44,322 nt of DNA, taken from Nemertoderma westbladi. Taxonomy: Eukaryota; Xenacoelomorpha; Nemertodermatida; Nemertodermatidae. The DNA lies in contig JAUCBJ010007221.1 in assembly GCA_032718475.1 (NCBI GenBank), positions 1 to 44,322 of the forward strand, given 5' to 3'. The notes below the pieces were generated by a model. It searched no databases, was not told the origin of the DNA, and saw nothing but the letters and a program-made list of their open reading frames with translations. Each line of letters begins with the position of its first letter. Position 1 is the first letter of the stretch. The position numbers and the translations under genes are program-made. Positions 9,389 through 19,068 of this stretch are shown here, in pieces.

Positions 9389-11086
9389 ATGGACCCAAAT
9401 CGCCAAATTATCGGCGAATTACGTAACACGATAGATCTACTGGAATATTCGCAACCTGGATCCCCTGACTTTGATACAAATTGGAGCACCCTGCTAAATG
9501 AGAACGTGCGAGTCATTAAATTCACCGGGCGAGAGGGACCGGATTCTAAGAATCTACGAGCCCTCCGGTTAGCCGATGCTAGTACGAGACTGAAAAGAAC
9601 TCAGAACGCAAAGGCAACCGGAGGGGACGATTCGTCGTTTTGGGAAACGTTCCGGCAGAGCGTCTACAGATCCCGATGTTTGATCTACGACAACGAGGGA
9701 AACACGACGCCCACATCGAAAGCGATTACGTTGGCGAGATGTCAAAGTTTCGTCGACGACAAGAGTACGTACCTCGCCCACTGGGGAAACCTGTCGGAGT
9801 GTACGGCGACGCTTCGAGAGGAACGCGTATCGATTATCCAGAACCGAGACGACTACCAGGAAAAGTACGGGGCGAAAGAATACGGTCGATCCTTAGTCGT
9901 CGTCCTCGGAACCCTGGACGGTTTGGTACTGGTGTGCCGAATATTCCCGACACCCAGACAGGAAGTGCAGGCAGCCGGAGCGATCTGGTTGCTGCCTCCG
10001 GAAATCCAAAAGATCCTCTTCGACTTCGACGTCATTAAAATCGGGTCGGATATCAAGGCGGACGTCCGGAACGACTACGCGAATGCTCCTGCAGGAAGAA
10101 ACCGACGAGACGACCTCAACGCCCTTAGCCATTGCATCGACACTCAAACGCTACTAGCCTGGTTACGATTCACCGAGTTCATGCGAGGATTCCAAGAGGT
10201 GAGACCGACGAAATCAGGGATCGGCTACCTCGCTGTGCTCAACGGCGGTATCGACTTCAAACCCCAGAAATTCCGGGACTATAATAAAATATACGGTGGA
10301 TACCCGGGATTAGAAATAAAGAGCGAGCGAGAGGGTCGATGGAAGGACGTTGATCGGAAGTGGACGATACACCGAAGGTGGGAGAATCCCGATCGACGGA
10401 ACTACGTTTACGTGGTTATGGAGTGCTACACCGTCGCTAAGTTTATCTGTAAAACTCTCGATAACCTTATTACGGCGGTCCCCCTTTCCTTCGTCGACTA
10501 CGACTGGAACGAGGTCATACACCACGCGTTCAAAGCGGTCGAGAACATCGCACCGGGAGAGACTAAAACGCTCGCCGTTATCAATTCCTGGGACGAGAGC
10601 GGGCCTTACGACATCCCTACGATTACCGAACTTCTCGGTGCGGAGGAGCCTCTGATCTCTTCGGAAGGGGAAGAGATATGGCTAAACGAGGGTGTTCTAC
10701 TCTCCACCCCGAAGCGACAACTCGAGCCGGAGGCCGCGTATGGACCGGCCGCCAAACGGGTTGCCTCGGCCGAACCGATGAAGAGAGCAGGCATTTACAC
10801 CCCATGCGGCTCCGGTAGCCCCGCGAGGGAGGTAGCCACTACAGCTGCATTGAGCGATTTCGGCGACATATGCCAACGGTTATCCCCGTATCCTTTCCCG
10901 GGTGGCGAAGATTGGTCGTCGGAGATTCCGAGTACCAGCCACCAATGGACCCGCTCAGCGATACTGGTCGAGGAGGGCCCCAGCGATGCGCGGACCCCCG
11001 ACGATCTCCTCTGTATCCCTCCGTCTAAAACCCCGGCACCTCTTCGCTTGTTCGCTTCGAACAAGCTGCACTGGACAAGGAATTAA
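9389..11086 (+). CDS. ORF-A: 565-aa protein with 3'-5' exonuclease-like segment
   Basis: A long GC-rich frame starts at an ATG with a good Kozak context (A at -3, G at +4). Residues about 165-265 resemble the DnaQ/WRN-type 3'-5' exonuclease fold: a hydrophobic strand pair (LVVVLGTLDGLVLVCRIF), then LPPEIQKILFDFDVIKIGSD with IKADVR, like the motif II region, then CIDTQTLLAWL, like the third conserved segment. The motif I Asp-x-Glu is not seen, so it may be catalytically dead or the match may be structural only. The Pro/Ser-rich C-terminus (430-560) looks disordered. The last ~20 codons overlap the start of the element 2 pol frame, so the natural C-terminus may be lost at a junction. It lies downstream of the BEL pol in the env-like position; it may be an accessory retroelement ORF. 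The function is not established. Confidence 0.6.
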   Translation: MDPNRQIIGELRNTIDLLEYSQPGSPDFDTNWSTLLNENVRVIKFTGREGPDSKNLRALRLADASTRLKRTQNAKATGGDDSSFWETFRQSVYRSRCLIYDNEGNTTPTSKAITLARCQSFVDDKSTYLAHWGNLSECTATLREERVSIIQNRDDYQEKYGAKEYGRSLVVVLGTLDGLVLVCRIFPTPRQEVQAAGAIWLLPPEIQKILFDFDVIKIGSDIKADVRNDYANAPAGRNRRDDLNALSHCIDTQTLLAWLRFTEFMRGFQEVRPTKSGIGYLAVLNGGIDFKPQKFRDYNKIYGGYPGLEIKSEREGRWKDVDRKWTIHRRWENPDRRNYVYVVMECYTVAKFICKTLDNLITAVPLSFVDYDWNEVIHHAFKAVENIAPGETKTLAVINSWDESGPYDIPTITELLGAEEPLISSEGEEIWLNEGVLLSTPKRQLEPEAAYGPAAKRVASAEPMKRAGIYTPCGSGSPAREVATTAALSDFGDICQRLSPYPFPGGEDWSSEIPSTSHQWTRSAILVEEGPSDARTPDDLLCIPPSKTPAPLRLFASNKLHWTRN

Positions 11087-11392
11087 CAGAGAAAACTATC
11101 AGGTGGTTGGAACAAGATACAGCAGAACCTGGTAGTTACGAACCATGTATACCATGTATGTCGGAACAAGAGAAACAATCTTTAAAGATCATGGAAGATA
11201 CTATCCGCCAGACGAAAGACGGACATTATGAGGTAGGGATGCTATGGCGTAACCAACGTCCTAAACTTATAAATAACTATCCGCTAGCCTTAAGACGGTT
11301 ACACTCAATACGACAACGTTTATTAAAGGACGAGAAAGCCCATCTGCAGTATAACACTCAGATGGAGACGTATTTGACGAAAGGATACGCTA
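11029..11392 (+). pseudogene. pol: Element 2 pol, fragment 1 (pre-RT linker)
   Basis: The frame opens after a stop at 11026-11028 and shows the segment that precedes RT in Pao polyproteins: GHYEVGMLWR, then INNYPLALRRLHSIRQRL, then a YNTQMETYL-type helix. This aligns in order with element 1 at about residues 820-900. The gag and protease expected upstream are absent. Instead ORF-A's frame runs into this DNA, implying a recombination or truncation point near 11030-11060. The fragment is cut at 11392 by the solo LTR. Confidence 0.75.
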
Positions 11393-12993
11393 TGTTCGCG
11401 GTATTTCAACTTTCCATAACGCGAGTTGAATATTTTTGTATTTATTTAAAATTGATTATTCCGATATTACTACTGGGTGCGGGACCATGGGTTTTGGGCA
11501 CATTCAATAAACTGGGGGCGATTTATGGGCGAACTTTGGGGCAACTTACAGGGTACGGGAATAATTTCATAGTTATAAGGGCCAGGGGGGGATGGAAAAT
11601 GCAAGCAGTATTCAGGTTAGCCTGAGTACTATTAGGCCCTGGCCAACTTCCTGCTGCCTGTAGGGGTGGATTTGGTAATGCGCCAGGCCTAAAGGACAAG
11701 GACTGCCCTTAGCGGTCCCTGGCCAACAGCAGCCATTACGAGACTGAAAAGAACTCGGACCGCTGACTGCTTGTGTCAGGGATTTGCGACGGGAAACGAC
11801 GGCCCCTTAGTAGCCAAGCCGTTCTGGTTCTCGATGATCGAACCCTTCGGGGTTCGTGAGGGGTGGAGCGGACACGCGAACGGGTGGCCAACTAACGACT
11901 GCCCCCTGAGCTAAGCCGTACTGGTTCTCGATGACCGATCCCTTCGGGGTTCGCGAGGGGTGGGACGGACATGCGAAAGGGCTGGCCACAGGACGGGTTC
12001 GACGAGGACTGCCCTTAGCGGTCTCTGGTCAACGGCAGCTACTACGAGTCTGAAAAGAACTCGGAACGCTGACTGCTTGTACCGGGATCTGCGACGGGAA
12101 CCGACGACAGACCCCTTAGCCAAGCCGTACTGGTTCTCGATGATCGTTCCCTTCGGGGTTCGTGAGGGGTGGAACGGACACGCGATGGGGTCGAAAGACA
12201 AAGGACTAGACTCTACTGGCCTACCGACTGTTCGGAGCAGTTTCTCGGCTGCCGAAGCGACTATGAGCCTGAAAGGGACTCGGAAAGCCTAGGTGGTTGG
12301 GTTTCTGCGATGAACCGACGGACCCCTAGCCAAGCCGTTCTGGTTCTCGATGATCGAACCCTTCGGGGTTCGTGAGGGGTGGAACGGACACGCGAACGGG
12401 TCCACCGACACGACAGACTCCTAGCCAAGCCGTACTGGTTCTCGATGACCGATCCCTTCGGGGTTCGAGAGGGGTGGTACGGATACGCGACAGAGTCTAC
12501 CGACTGGACCGACCCTTAGCCAAGCCGTGCTGGTTCTCGATGATCGTTCCCTTCGGGGTTCGTGAGGGGTGGAACGGACACGCGACAGGGTCGACCGACA
12601 CCGACACTACGGCACTAATACTAGGACCGAGGGAAAATCTGGGGAACATTAGGTAGGCTAAAATCTGAGCGAACAGTGGGTAATTAAATAATATACCGTA
12701 GGGATTTATATTATCGTGTATAATTAATGTGAATATTTGGTGTATATTGATTTGGGGAAGCCCAAAATTATTCTTAATCAAGTTTCAATGATGTTGAACG
12801 GGTTTCAACTATAGGAAGTTACATGAAAGAGTATATCCAACTAATGCAGCTTTTTATCATCCGCAAACTTGCATCTCAGAAAACATTCCCTCCCCACAAT
12901 CAATATCCGGTGACTGGCCGGGGCTCGGTGGTCTGTTAAGTCACGTCTCCAGCATCGGCGTTTTTCCCCCCTGGTGTAGGGATAACGGCAACA
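11393..12993. mobile_element. Solo LTR (1,601 bp) inserted in element 2 pol
   Basis: The insert begins TGTTCGCGG and ends GGCAACA (TG...CA termini; TGTT/AACA inverted). It is flanked by an exact 5-bp target duplication CGCTA (11388-11392 and 12994-12998). Removing the insert plus one duplication leaves the pol frame in register, so this is an insertion into a once-continuous coding frame. It has no coding capacity of its own, and about 900 bp of it is a GC-rich tandem array. TG...CA ends with a 5-bp duplication are diagnostic of LTR-integrase insertion. I cannot tell the orientation or the parent family. Confidence 0.8.
11700..12600. repeat. GC-rich tandem array with six UUCG hairpins
   Basis: Six copies of a unit contain GCCGTACTGGTTCTCGATGA, followed by a CCC-TTCG-GGG stem-loop and a downstream GAGGGGTGG-ACGGA-ACGCGA block. 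The hairpins start at 11839, 11936, 12145, 12355, 12450 and 12545 (spacings 97, 209, 210, 95, 95). Units 1 and 4 form a perfect 7-bp stem CGAACCC-TTCG-GGGTTCG; the others have one or two mismatches in the outer stem but keep CCC-TTCG-GGG. Before units 1, 3 and 4 lies an extra ~100-bp segment with a CTGAAAAGAACTCGGA-type core. Confidence 0.9.
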
Positions 12994-13640
12994 CGCTATC
13001 AAAATGACAAACCCAGAGATTGTGACTGACCAGACATACTATTTGCCACATCACTACGTGAGACACCCCGATAAACCAGACAAAGTACGTGTAGTTAATG
13101 ACTGCGCGGCTCTGTTTGAGGGAATGTCTCTCAATAGTGAGTTGATGGATGGACCAAACATGAATAATTATCTCATGGGGGTGATTATGCGCTTCCGTCA
13201 GCGCCAAGTAGCATTTACTTGTGACGTAGAAGCGATGTTTCACCAAGTGCGAGCGTTAGAGCGAGACAGAGACAGTTTGAGGTTCCTCTGGTACACGGAT
13301 GGAGACTTAAGTCAACCACCGGCGACTTACCAAATGCAAGTTCGCGTTTTCGCTGCCAGGGACAGCCCAAACTGCATTATGTACGCCCTAAAACAAACCG
13401 CTAGGGATCAGAAACATAAATATGACCCAGAGGTAATCCAGATCGTAGAGCGAGATTTTTATGTGGACGATGGATTACAAAGTTGTGACACAGTAGAACG
13501 TGCTATAACAGTAGCACATCAATTACGGGACTGTTTAGCAGGGGGAGGTTTTAACCTCACCAAGTTTGCCTCAAACAGTGCCGAATTAGTAAACTCATTC
13601 GAAACGACTGAACGTGGGGGTGGTGATATTGATTTGAGTT
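12994..13640 (+). pseudogene. pol: Element 2 pol, fragment 2 (reverse transcriptase)
   Basis: The RT domain resumes after the LTR insertion: QTYYLPHHYV, KVRVVNDCAAL, then the motif A region FTCDVEAMFHQV and the catalytic FYVDDG. It is collinear with element 1 residues 905-1100. Near 13630 the similarity switches frame (a TGA opens the next frame at about 13628), so a frameshift ends this fragment. RT catalytic Asps are present, but the copy cannot make a full protein. Confidence 0.85.
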
Positions 13641-14547
13641 CGAACCACTGCCGACAACCAAGGTGTTGGGACTATTTTGGGACCCGAACACAGACAACTT
13701 TCGAGTGAAAGTAAAACTGGACGCTGAAGGGGATTCTCTGACAAAGAGGTCTTGCTTGTCGAAACTAAGCAGACTGTTCGACCCCTTAGGTTTCATCAGC
13801 CCAATAATACTGCAACCAAGAATATATATGCGCAGTATCTGGAAAGATGGACTGACATGGGACGATCCGATCTCATCCGAACAAGTGGACTTATGGAAGA
13901 CTTGGGAGGCGCAATTATCTTCGCTAGAGGATTATTCCATACCCCGGGTGTACTTTCCATTACAGACGACATTTCCTGACAACTTAGAATTACATTGTTT
14001 TTCCGACGCCAGTGACAACGGCTTTGGAGTGACAGCGTATTTGCGCAGACAAGTAGACTCAGACGAGTTTGATGTTTCGCTCATTACTTCTAAGGCTAAA
14101 ACAATGCCTACTAAGTATATGACGACACCACGCGCTGAGCTACAAGCCGCAACTCTGTCAACTACCATTGTAAACCTCATACAGACTAAACTACAGTCAA
14201 GTTTACAGATATTTTATTGGAATGACGCGACGTTAGTTTTATTTTATATAAACAACGACACACTTGAATTCAAGACATTCGTAGCTAACCGTCGTGCAGA
14301 AATTCTAGACCGTTCAATAAAGGAAGATTGGCGACATTGTCCCGGACCACAAAATCCAGCTGATATTGCGTCATGAGGAATGATGCCTGAGGAATTCTGT
14401 AAACCGGAAAACAAGGAATTTTGGCAACACGGACCACAATTCTTACAAAGAGCAACACAACATTGGCCGCCACTATACGATAACAAGTCTAATACTATTC
14501 CTAAGGACGCCGAAATTAAAAAACCAAAGAAAGGTAAAGCAAAGAAA
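13629..14547 (+). pseudogene. pol: Element 2 pol, fragment 3 (RT thumb and RNase H)
   Basis: This frame carries KVLGLFWDPNTD, SKLSRLFDPLGFISPI and the RNase H signature HCFSDASDNGFG, then ends at TGA 14374-14376 directly after NPADIAS. Element 1 has an Arg codon at the equivalent place, so the stop is probably a CGA-to-TGA change. The same frame then continues to the next stop (14545-14547) with pol-like residues (GMMPEEF, FWQHGPQFL). A shift of frame follows before the integrase fragment. Confidence 0.8.
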
Positions 14548-14555
14548 AGGACAAC

Positions 14556-16784
14556 GTGAAACTTAAGAAGAAACCAAAGGCGAAATGGAAAAATATAACT
14601 CACAAAGTTAGGGCAGGAAGACTTGCGAGCCTTTCTCAACCAGACGTATCGCCAGACGGTCAACCAGACATGTTACCAGACGTATTGCCAGACGGTCAAC
14701 CAGACACGTTACCAGACGGTCAACCAGACATTTTGCCAGACATGTCACTAGACGTTTCGCCGGATGTTCCGCGAAACATTTTAAGAGACATTTCACAAGA
14801 TGTTCTACCAGACACTAGTAACATACTAACACATAGTAAAGCCGCAGTTTCCCTATTGGAGCGGCCTTCTATTGACAAACTACCAGATTTGACACCCTTG
14901 AGTAACCATAAGTACAGTGAAACCTCATGTATTACAGATGTGGGTAGTACCTACGCTAATGTAAATACAGGTGTTACTTTACGCTCAAGAGACATACCAA
15001 CCTTACAACCTACGGTGAGACCTGGGATTAATATCGGCAGAAAAACAAATTTACCGAAACCCAGCGATCCCATAGAGTTAAAACCACCATTACGAATCGA
15101 CACACAAAGTAATGACAATCAAGGTAAGAAGACGAAGAAGGACAAATTACTTGTAGACCCGGACGGATCAACAGTCGACAAGGGAATACTTACCGGCGGA
15201 CTCGTGGGCCCATCTAGTAAAACAAAACCTTCCAAATTCTCCATTGACTTACCTGATGACGTCATAAATACTTACGTCGACCGTATTGTAAATTTGACAG
15301 ATTCTTGGACAAATGCGTGCCGAAAATTAGCGTGGATTGTACGTTTTGTACAGTACGTTAAAGGCAAACGCGACTTTACACGTCGACTCACATTGACTGA
15401 GATTGACAGATGTGAAATTAAATTAATTCGCCATTACCAATTGCGATATTTCGCACGCGAATTCACATCTATAAGTCAAGGTCAACCAATCAAGTCGTCA
15501 CCAATATTGAGTTGGAGTCCGATAATTTATAATGGCTTAATTTGTCATAAATCTCGGCTTCAAAACATTGACTTTAATACTGATTTTAGGTACCCAATAA
15601 TAATACCACAACATCACGAATTACAACGTGCAATGATACTGGACGCACATTTACATCTGAAACACGCTGGAAGACACCACTGTCTTTCCTACTTACGTAC
15701 AAGATTTGTATTAATTAGACCCAGTAAAGCGCTAAGTTCAGTGACGCGTATGTGTATTATTTGTAAAAAGGTACATTCTAGAATAAGTACCCAAGAAATG
15801 AGTGAACTTCCACAAGCACGACTACAGGCATTCAGACCACCCTTCACAGAGACTGGAATTGACTGCTTTGGTCCCATACATACGAAACGTGGATGTATAC
15901 TAGTAAAACGCTGGGGACTGATTTTCACATGCCTGTCCAGTAGGGCAGTTCATATTGAACGTGTGATGGATCTTTCCACCAACGCCTTTATACTAGCATT
16001 GCGGCGATTTATCGCTAGACGCGGACTAGTAAAATGCTTGTACTCAGACCAAGGTACAAACTTTGTTGGTGCTCGAAATGAAATTGCTAGAGCCTTTAAG
16101 AAATTAGATCATGATCAAATCTCAAACGAACTACGTCCTTACAAGATTGTTTGGAAGTTTAATCCTCCAGATAGTCCATGGAGAGGCGGAGTCTGGGAGA
16201 GATTGATTAGATCTATAAAAACAGCCATGGCAAAAGTAATTCCTGTAAACCACATCTTGACAGACGACCAACTGACCACATTGTTTGTTGAAATCGAGGC
16301 AATACTAAATACTAGACCAATAGTATTAGTACCCGATGACAAACAATCCCAGTTTGCTTTAACACCGGCACACCTGCTGATGCAGGCACCGACTACATTA
16401 ATGCCTATTTCTATTCCAATAGAAGGCGATAGCTACGGTAGAAAAGCGTGGAAAATCACGCAACTACTAGCCAACAAATTCTGGGAAATATGGCAAAACC
16501 ATTATTTGCCCTCTATTTCTGCCAGAACAACTTGGTACAACAAAACTCGCGCTTTAAGAGCGGGAGATCATGTGCTGTTAGCAGAAGTGAATCTAAAAAG
16601 ACGCTTCTGGATAACAGGTGTAATTTTAGACACACATCCATCTATGGATGGAGTGACAAGAACTGTGACTGTACGGACAATTGACAGTCGTACAGTAGAC
16701 AGACCGACTCAACGTCTCGTACTTCTTGAAGAGACGCGAAACAAGTCTGGAGATTACAAGTCTCCAACAAATGTTAGTAAATAG
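14556..16784 (+). pseudogene. pol: Element 2 pol, fragment 4 (integrase), 742 codons
   Basis: The frame is open from about 14548 and its first listed codon is GTG, not ATG, so this is a continuation of pol, not an independent gene. A Lys-rich start and a PDGQPD repeat (residues ~28-90) precede a low-complexity linker. The integrase core has an HHCC region (HLKHAGRHHCL, CIICKKVH), D in GIDCFGPI (~432), D in YSDQGTNFVGA (~496) and E in GVWERL (~546). The C-terminal Pao domain (AGDHVLLAEVN) ends at a stop at 16784. This fragment is intact within itself; only its connection to RT is broken. Confidence 0.88.
14641..14815 (+). repeat. Tandem PDGQPD-type coding repeat in pol linker
   Basis: About 14 Pro-Asp units in variants of a CCAGACGGTCAA-type 12-18-bp unit encode PDGQPD, MLPDV, TLPDGQ and similar. 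It lies between RNase H and integrase, where element 1 has no such repeat. Confidence 0.85.
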
Positions 16785-17326
16785 TAAGGAGTTTACAAAT
16801 AGATTTCCACGTACCAGTACACTGTAGTAAGGACAGCGGTAGAATTCCATTGTCTTTATATGTGAACATTGAGGGTAGTACCCTTATGTGTCACATAGGA
16901 GCGGGATTGGTAGGTATAAGAAATGGAATTCTACTTGGAACTCACAATATTGAGACATTTTCGAAATTTTAGACAATCCATTTGGATTTGAAAAATTTTT
17001 AAAATTTTCTCCAGTGAATAGATTTCAGGGTACAGTCGGGTGGAACTTAAAATTAGAGAAACAAGAGAATGGAAGACTCGCGAGCCTTTCTTAAATTTTA
17101 ATTAAATTTTACACGGTCTTGTTTCAATAAGTTACATCAAATAATAGACTTCCCTATATTTATTACTAATTCTTGATTGCTTATTTTCTGATAATAGTTT
17201 GGGATCAAAAAGTGAGTATTTTAGACTCACAGCCAGTTTAGCCCAAATTCGTTTTTATTTCGGCAAAAATTTTAGATAAGAAACAGCGTGTCATTAAAGA
17301 AACCCTAGATCTTAGGCTTTGGGTAG
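16785..17326. other. Spacer between element 2 pol and ORF-B
   Basis: AT-rich and non-coding. It contains one copy of a 22-nt motif (17071-17092) that recurs four times across this element. No primer-binding site or terminator is recognisable. Confidence 0.5.
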
Positions 17327-17665
17327 GAGGTTAGAGCGTTGTCGAGCCAAAAGGGCAGACGAAAACTCTCACATCTCCTCACAACTAACAATAAACTCTG
17401 TTGTATTCCCTCTAGTAGCAATGATTATGTAACCATACTTCAAAGAATGGCGAAGGGGATGCATGGAGAGCCGAGATGGGGATATGATATCCAAGAGGAA
17501 GCAGCAGCGCCATTTGAACGATTTGGAGCTAAAGACTACACCATATTTGGAATAAAGGACTTATCAGAAAGTACAGCGAAACTCGCAAAGACTAAATATG
17601 ACACGACGGTATTGTGGAGGTTACGGACGAATCACGGCAGACGCGCGCGCCTATCGGTCACTTAG
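17327..17665 (+). pseudogene. ORF-B, 5' part, ending at an in-frame TAG
   Basis: The frame is open from 17327 (stop at 17324-17326) to TAG 17663-17665 and has no ATG near its start. The first Met codons are in the middle (ILQRMAKGMHGEP). It is in the same frame as the zinc-knuckle ORF that begins directly after the stop, so both were probably one protein split by a nonsense codon, read through it, or spliced around it. The encoded sequence (RFGAKDYTIFGIKDLSES) is not recognised. It faintly resembles the YGAKEYGRS stretch of ORF-A, which may be chance. Confidence 0.45.
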
Positions 17666-19048
17666 GTGATAATTCCGACAGTAACAACGATCATTGACGA
17701 TCCTTTCGAAGAACTTCTTGAGATTGAAAAGAACCTCCCGAAGAAATCTCAGACAGAGATTCGACAACTAGAAGCAACAGATGCTGTAGTTTGCATACAA
17801 CCTTCTGAAACACACCAACCTATCGATCCAGACGATTACGACTATAGTGTGGGAGGAAGCGCTCGACCAATTGGAGATCTTATATATGAGCGAGTGTGGT
17901 ACCCTGCTAATACGACGTGTGGTAAATGTGGCGTCGCTGGACATCATTCGACAAAGTGCAGTGGAAGGCACGTTACTACGACTCAACTAATCTGTGGATG
18001 GTGTGGAGATCAAGGGTCCCATACATTTTATACTTGCTGGAGATTTATGGCTCAATGCACATACTGCAATATAAAGGGACATCGAGCATCTGAATGCCAA
18101 TTGCGAGACATACCTTACGAACACGAATCTGTAAAACTCGTGCGAAAACTATTTGATGATTGGGAAGATTTAGCTGACGAACATGTATCGGCACAAAGAA
18201 GACGATTCCCGATGAGAGCGCATCTTGGATTTTGGGCGGTAAATCCCCAAACTATGATGTCGGAAGGATATATCTCCGCTATGCCACAATATGACGAACT
18301 CATCGAGGTAGTGGATATTTTGCCTCACGATAGTGGATTTCGAGTTGTGCGCGAATACTTGTTACAGATACACCCTGACAATAAGAATACATCGAATTTC
18401 CAGAAAGTCGTTAATCGTATCACGTATGGTGAATTTGATCGTTTCCGAACAGAAAAGCGGAACAAGGGAGCTTGGTTAACCGTCGCATGGGCGTACCGAG
18501 CCGCGTTCTACCATAAACGTATACGAGCGAGCGTATTCGAGGAAGAGGAGATCCTAGAGGCGACCAACATACCAGCTACTCCGGTCGCGCCGTCTGCACG
18601 TCACCCTCAGGAGGACGGACAGCATAGGATCATAAGGGTTCAAAAGGTGGGCCAACAATTAAAGAAAACTATCAATGTTGAAGAACGAAGGGGATACGAA
18701 CCGACTATTCGGATTACTCGGGATATGGTTTCGCTTCCCAGAGAACCGCAAGGAGGATTAGGACACATACCAGTCGATCAAAAGGGGGCGCAAGCTTCTC
18801 TTGGGTCTGCGTCGTCCGCTTCTCGCGTGTTCCCAGACGTTTTACCAATGGTAGACACAACCGGTCGATCACGAGGAGTCGGTCGAGGATTTGGGATGCC
18901 TAATAGACGAGCATGTGAGGAAATGGTCGCACCATCTCCCAACGTCCAAGGTAAACTAGTGACTCGCCCCACAAGTCCCATACCGCGAGCAAAGTCACCT
19001 GTATGCAGTTTTCGAGGACGCGGCAGGGCTCGATCCACCAAGCGGTAA
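17666..19048 (+). CDS. ORF-B: protein with three CCHC zinc knuckles
   Basis: Three closely spaced knuckles are seen: CGKCGVAGHHSTKC (residue ~85), CGWCGDQGSHTFYTC (~110, one residue longer than the standard C-x2-C-x4-H-x4-C) and CTYCNIKGHRASEC (~131). CCHC knuckles bind single-stranded RNA or DNA and are typical of retroelement nucleocapsids. A middle domain (about 160-300, containing FRVVREYLLQIHPDNKN and AWAYRAAFYHKRI) is unrecognised. The C-terminus is basic and Arg/Gly/Ser-rich (RGRGRARSTKR). It begins with GTG right after an in-frame TAG, so the true start is upstream or lost. It is placed after a BEL pol, as ORF-A is after element 1. It could be an accessory nucleic-acid-binding ORF of element 2 or the gag remnant of another element. 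Confidence 0.65.
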   Translation: MIIPTVTTIIDDPFEELLEIEKNLPKKSQTEIRQLEATDAVVCIQPSETHQPIDPDDYDYSVGGSARPIGDLIYERVWYPANTTCGKCGVAGHHSTKCSGRHVTTTQLICGWCGDQGSHTFYTCWRFMAQCTYCNIKGHRASECQLRDIPYEHESVKLVRKLFDDWEDLADEHVSAQRRRFPMRAHLGFWAVNPQTMMSEGYISAMPQYDELIEVVDILPHDSGFRVVREYLLQIHPDNKNTSNFQKVVNRITYGEFDRFRTEKRNKGAWLTVAWAYRAAFYHKRIRASVFEEEEILEATNIPATPVAPSARHPQEDGQHRIIRVQKVGQQLKKTINVEERRGYEPTIRITRDMVSLPREPQGGLGHIPVDQKGAQASLGSASSASRVFPDVLPMVDTTGRSRGVGRGFGMPNRRACEEMVAPSPNVQGKLVTRPTSPIPRAKSPVCSFRGRGRARSTKR

Positions 19049-19068
19049 AAGGGAGGGCAAGGATGGAC

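Noticed and set aside
11807-12656. Short open frames across the hairpin array on both strands
   Set aside because: They repeat with the array, have no shared start and no protein family; they are by-products of GC-rich tandem DNA.
14641-14815. CRISPR-like array
   Set aside because: The units are contiguous coding repeats without unique spacers, in a eukaryotic retroelement.
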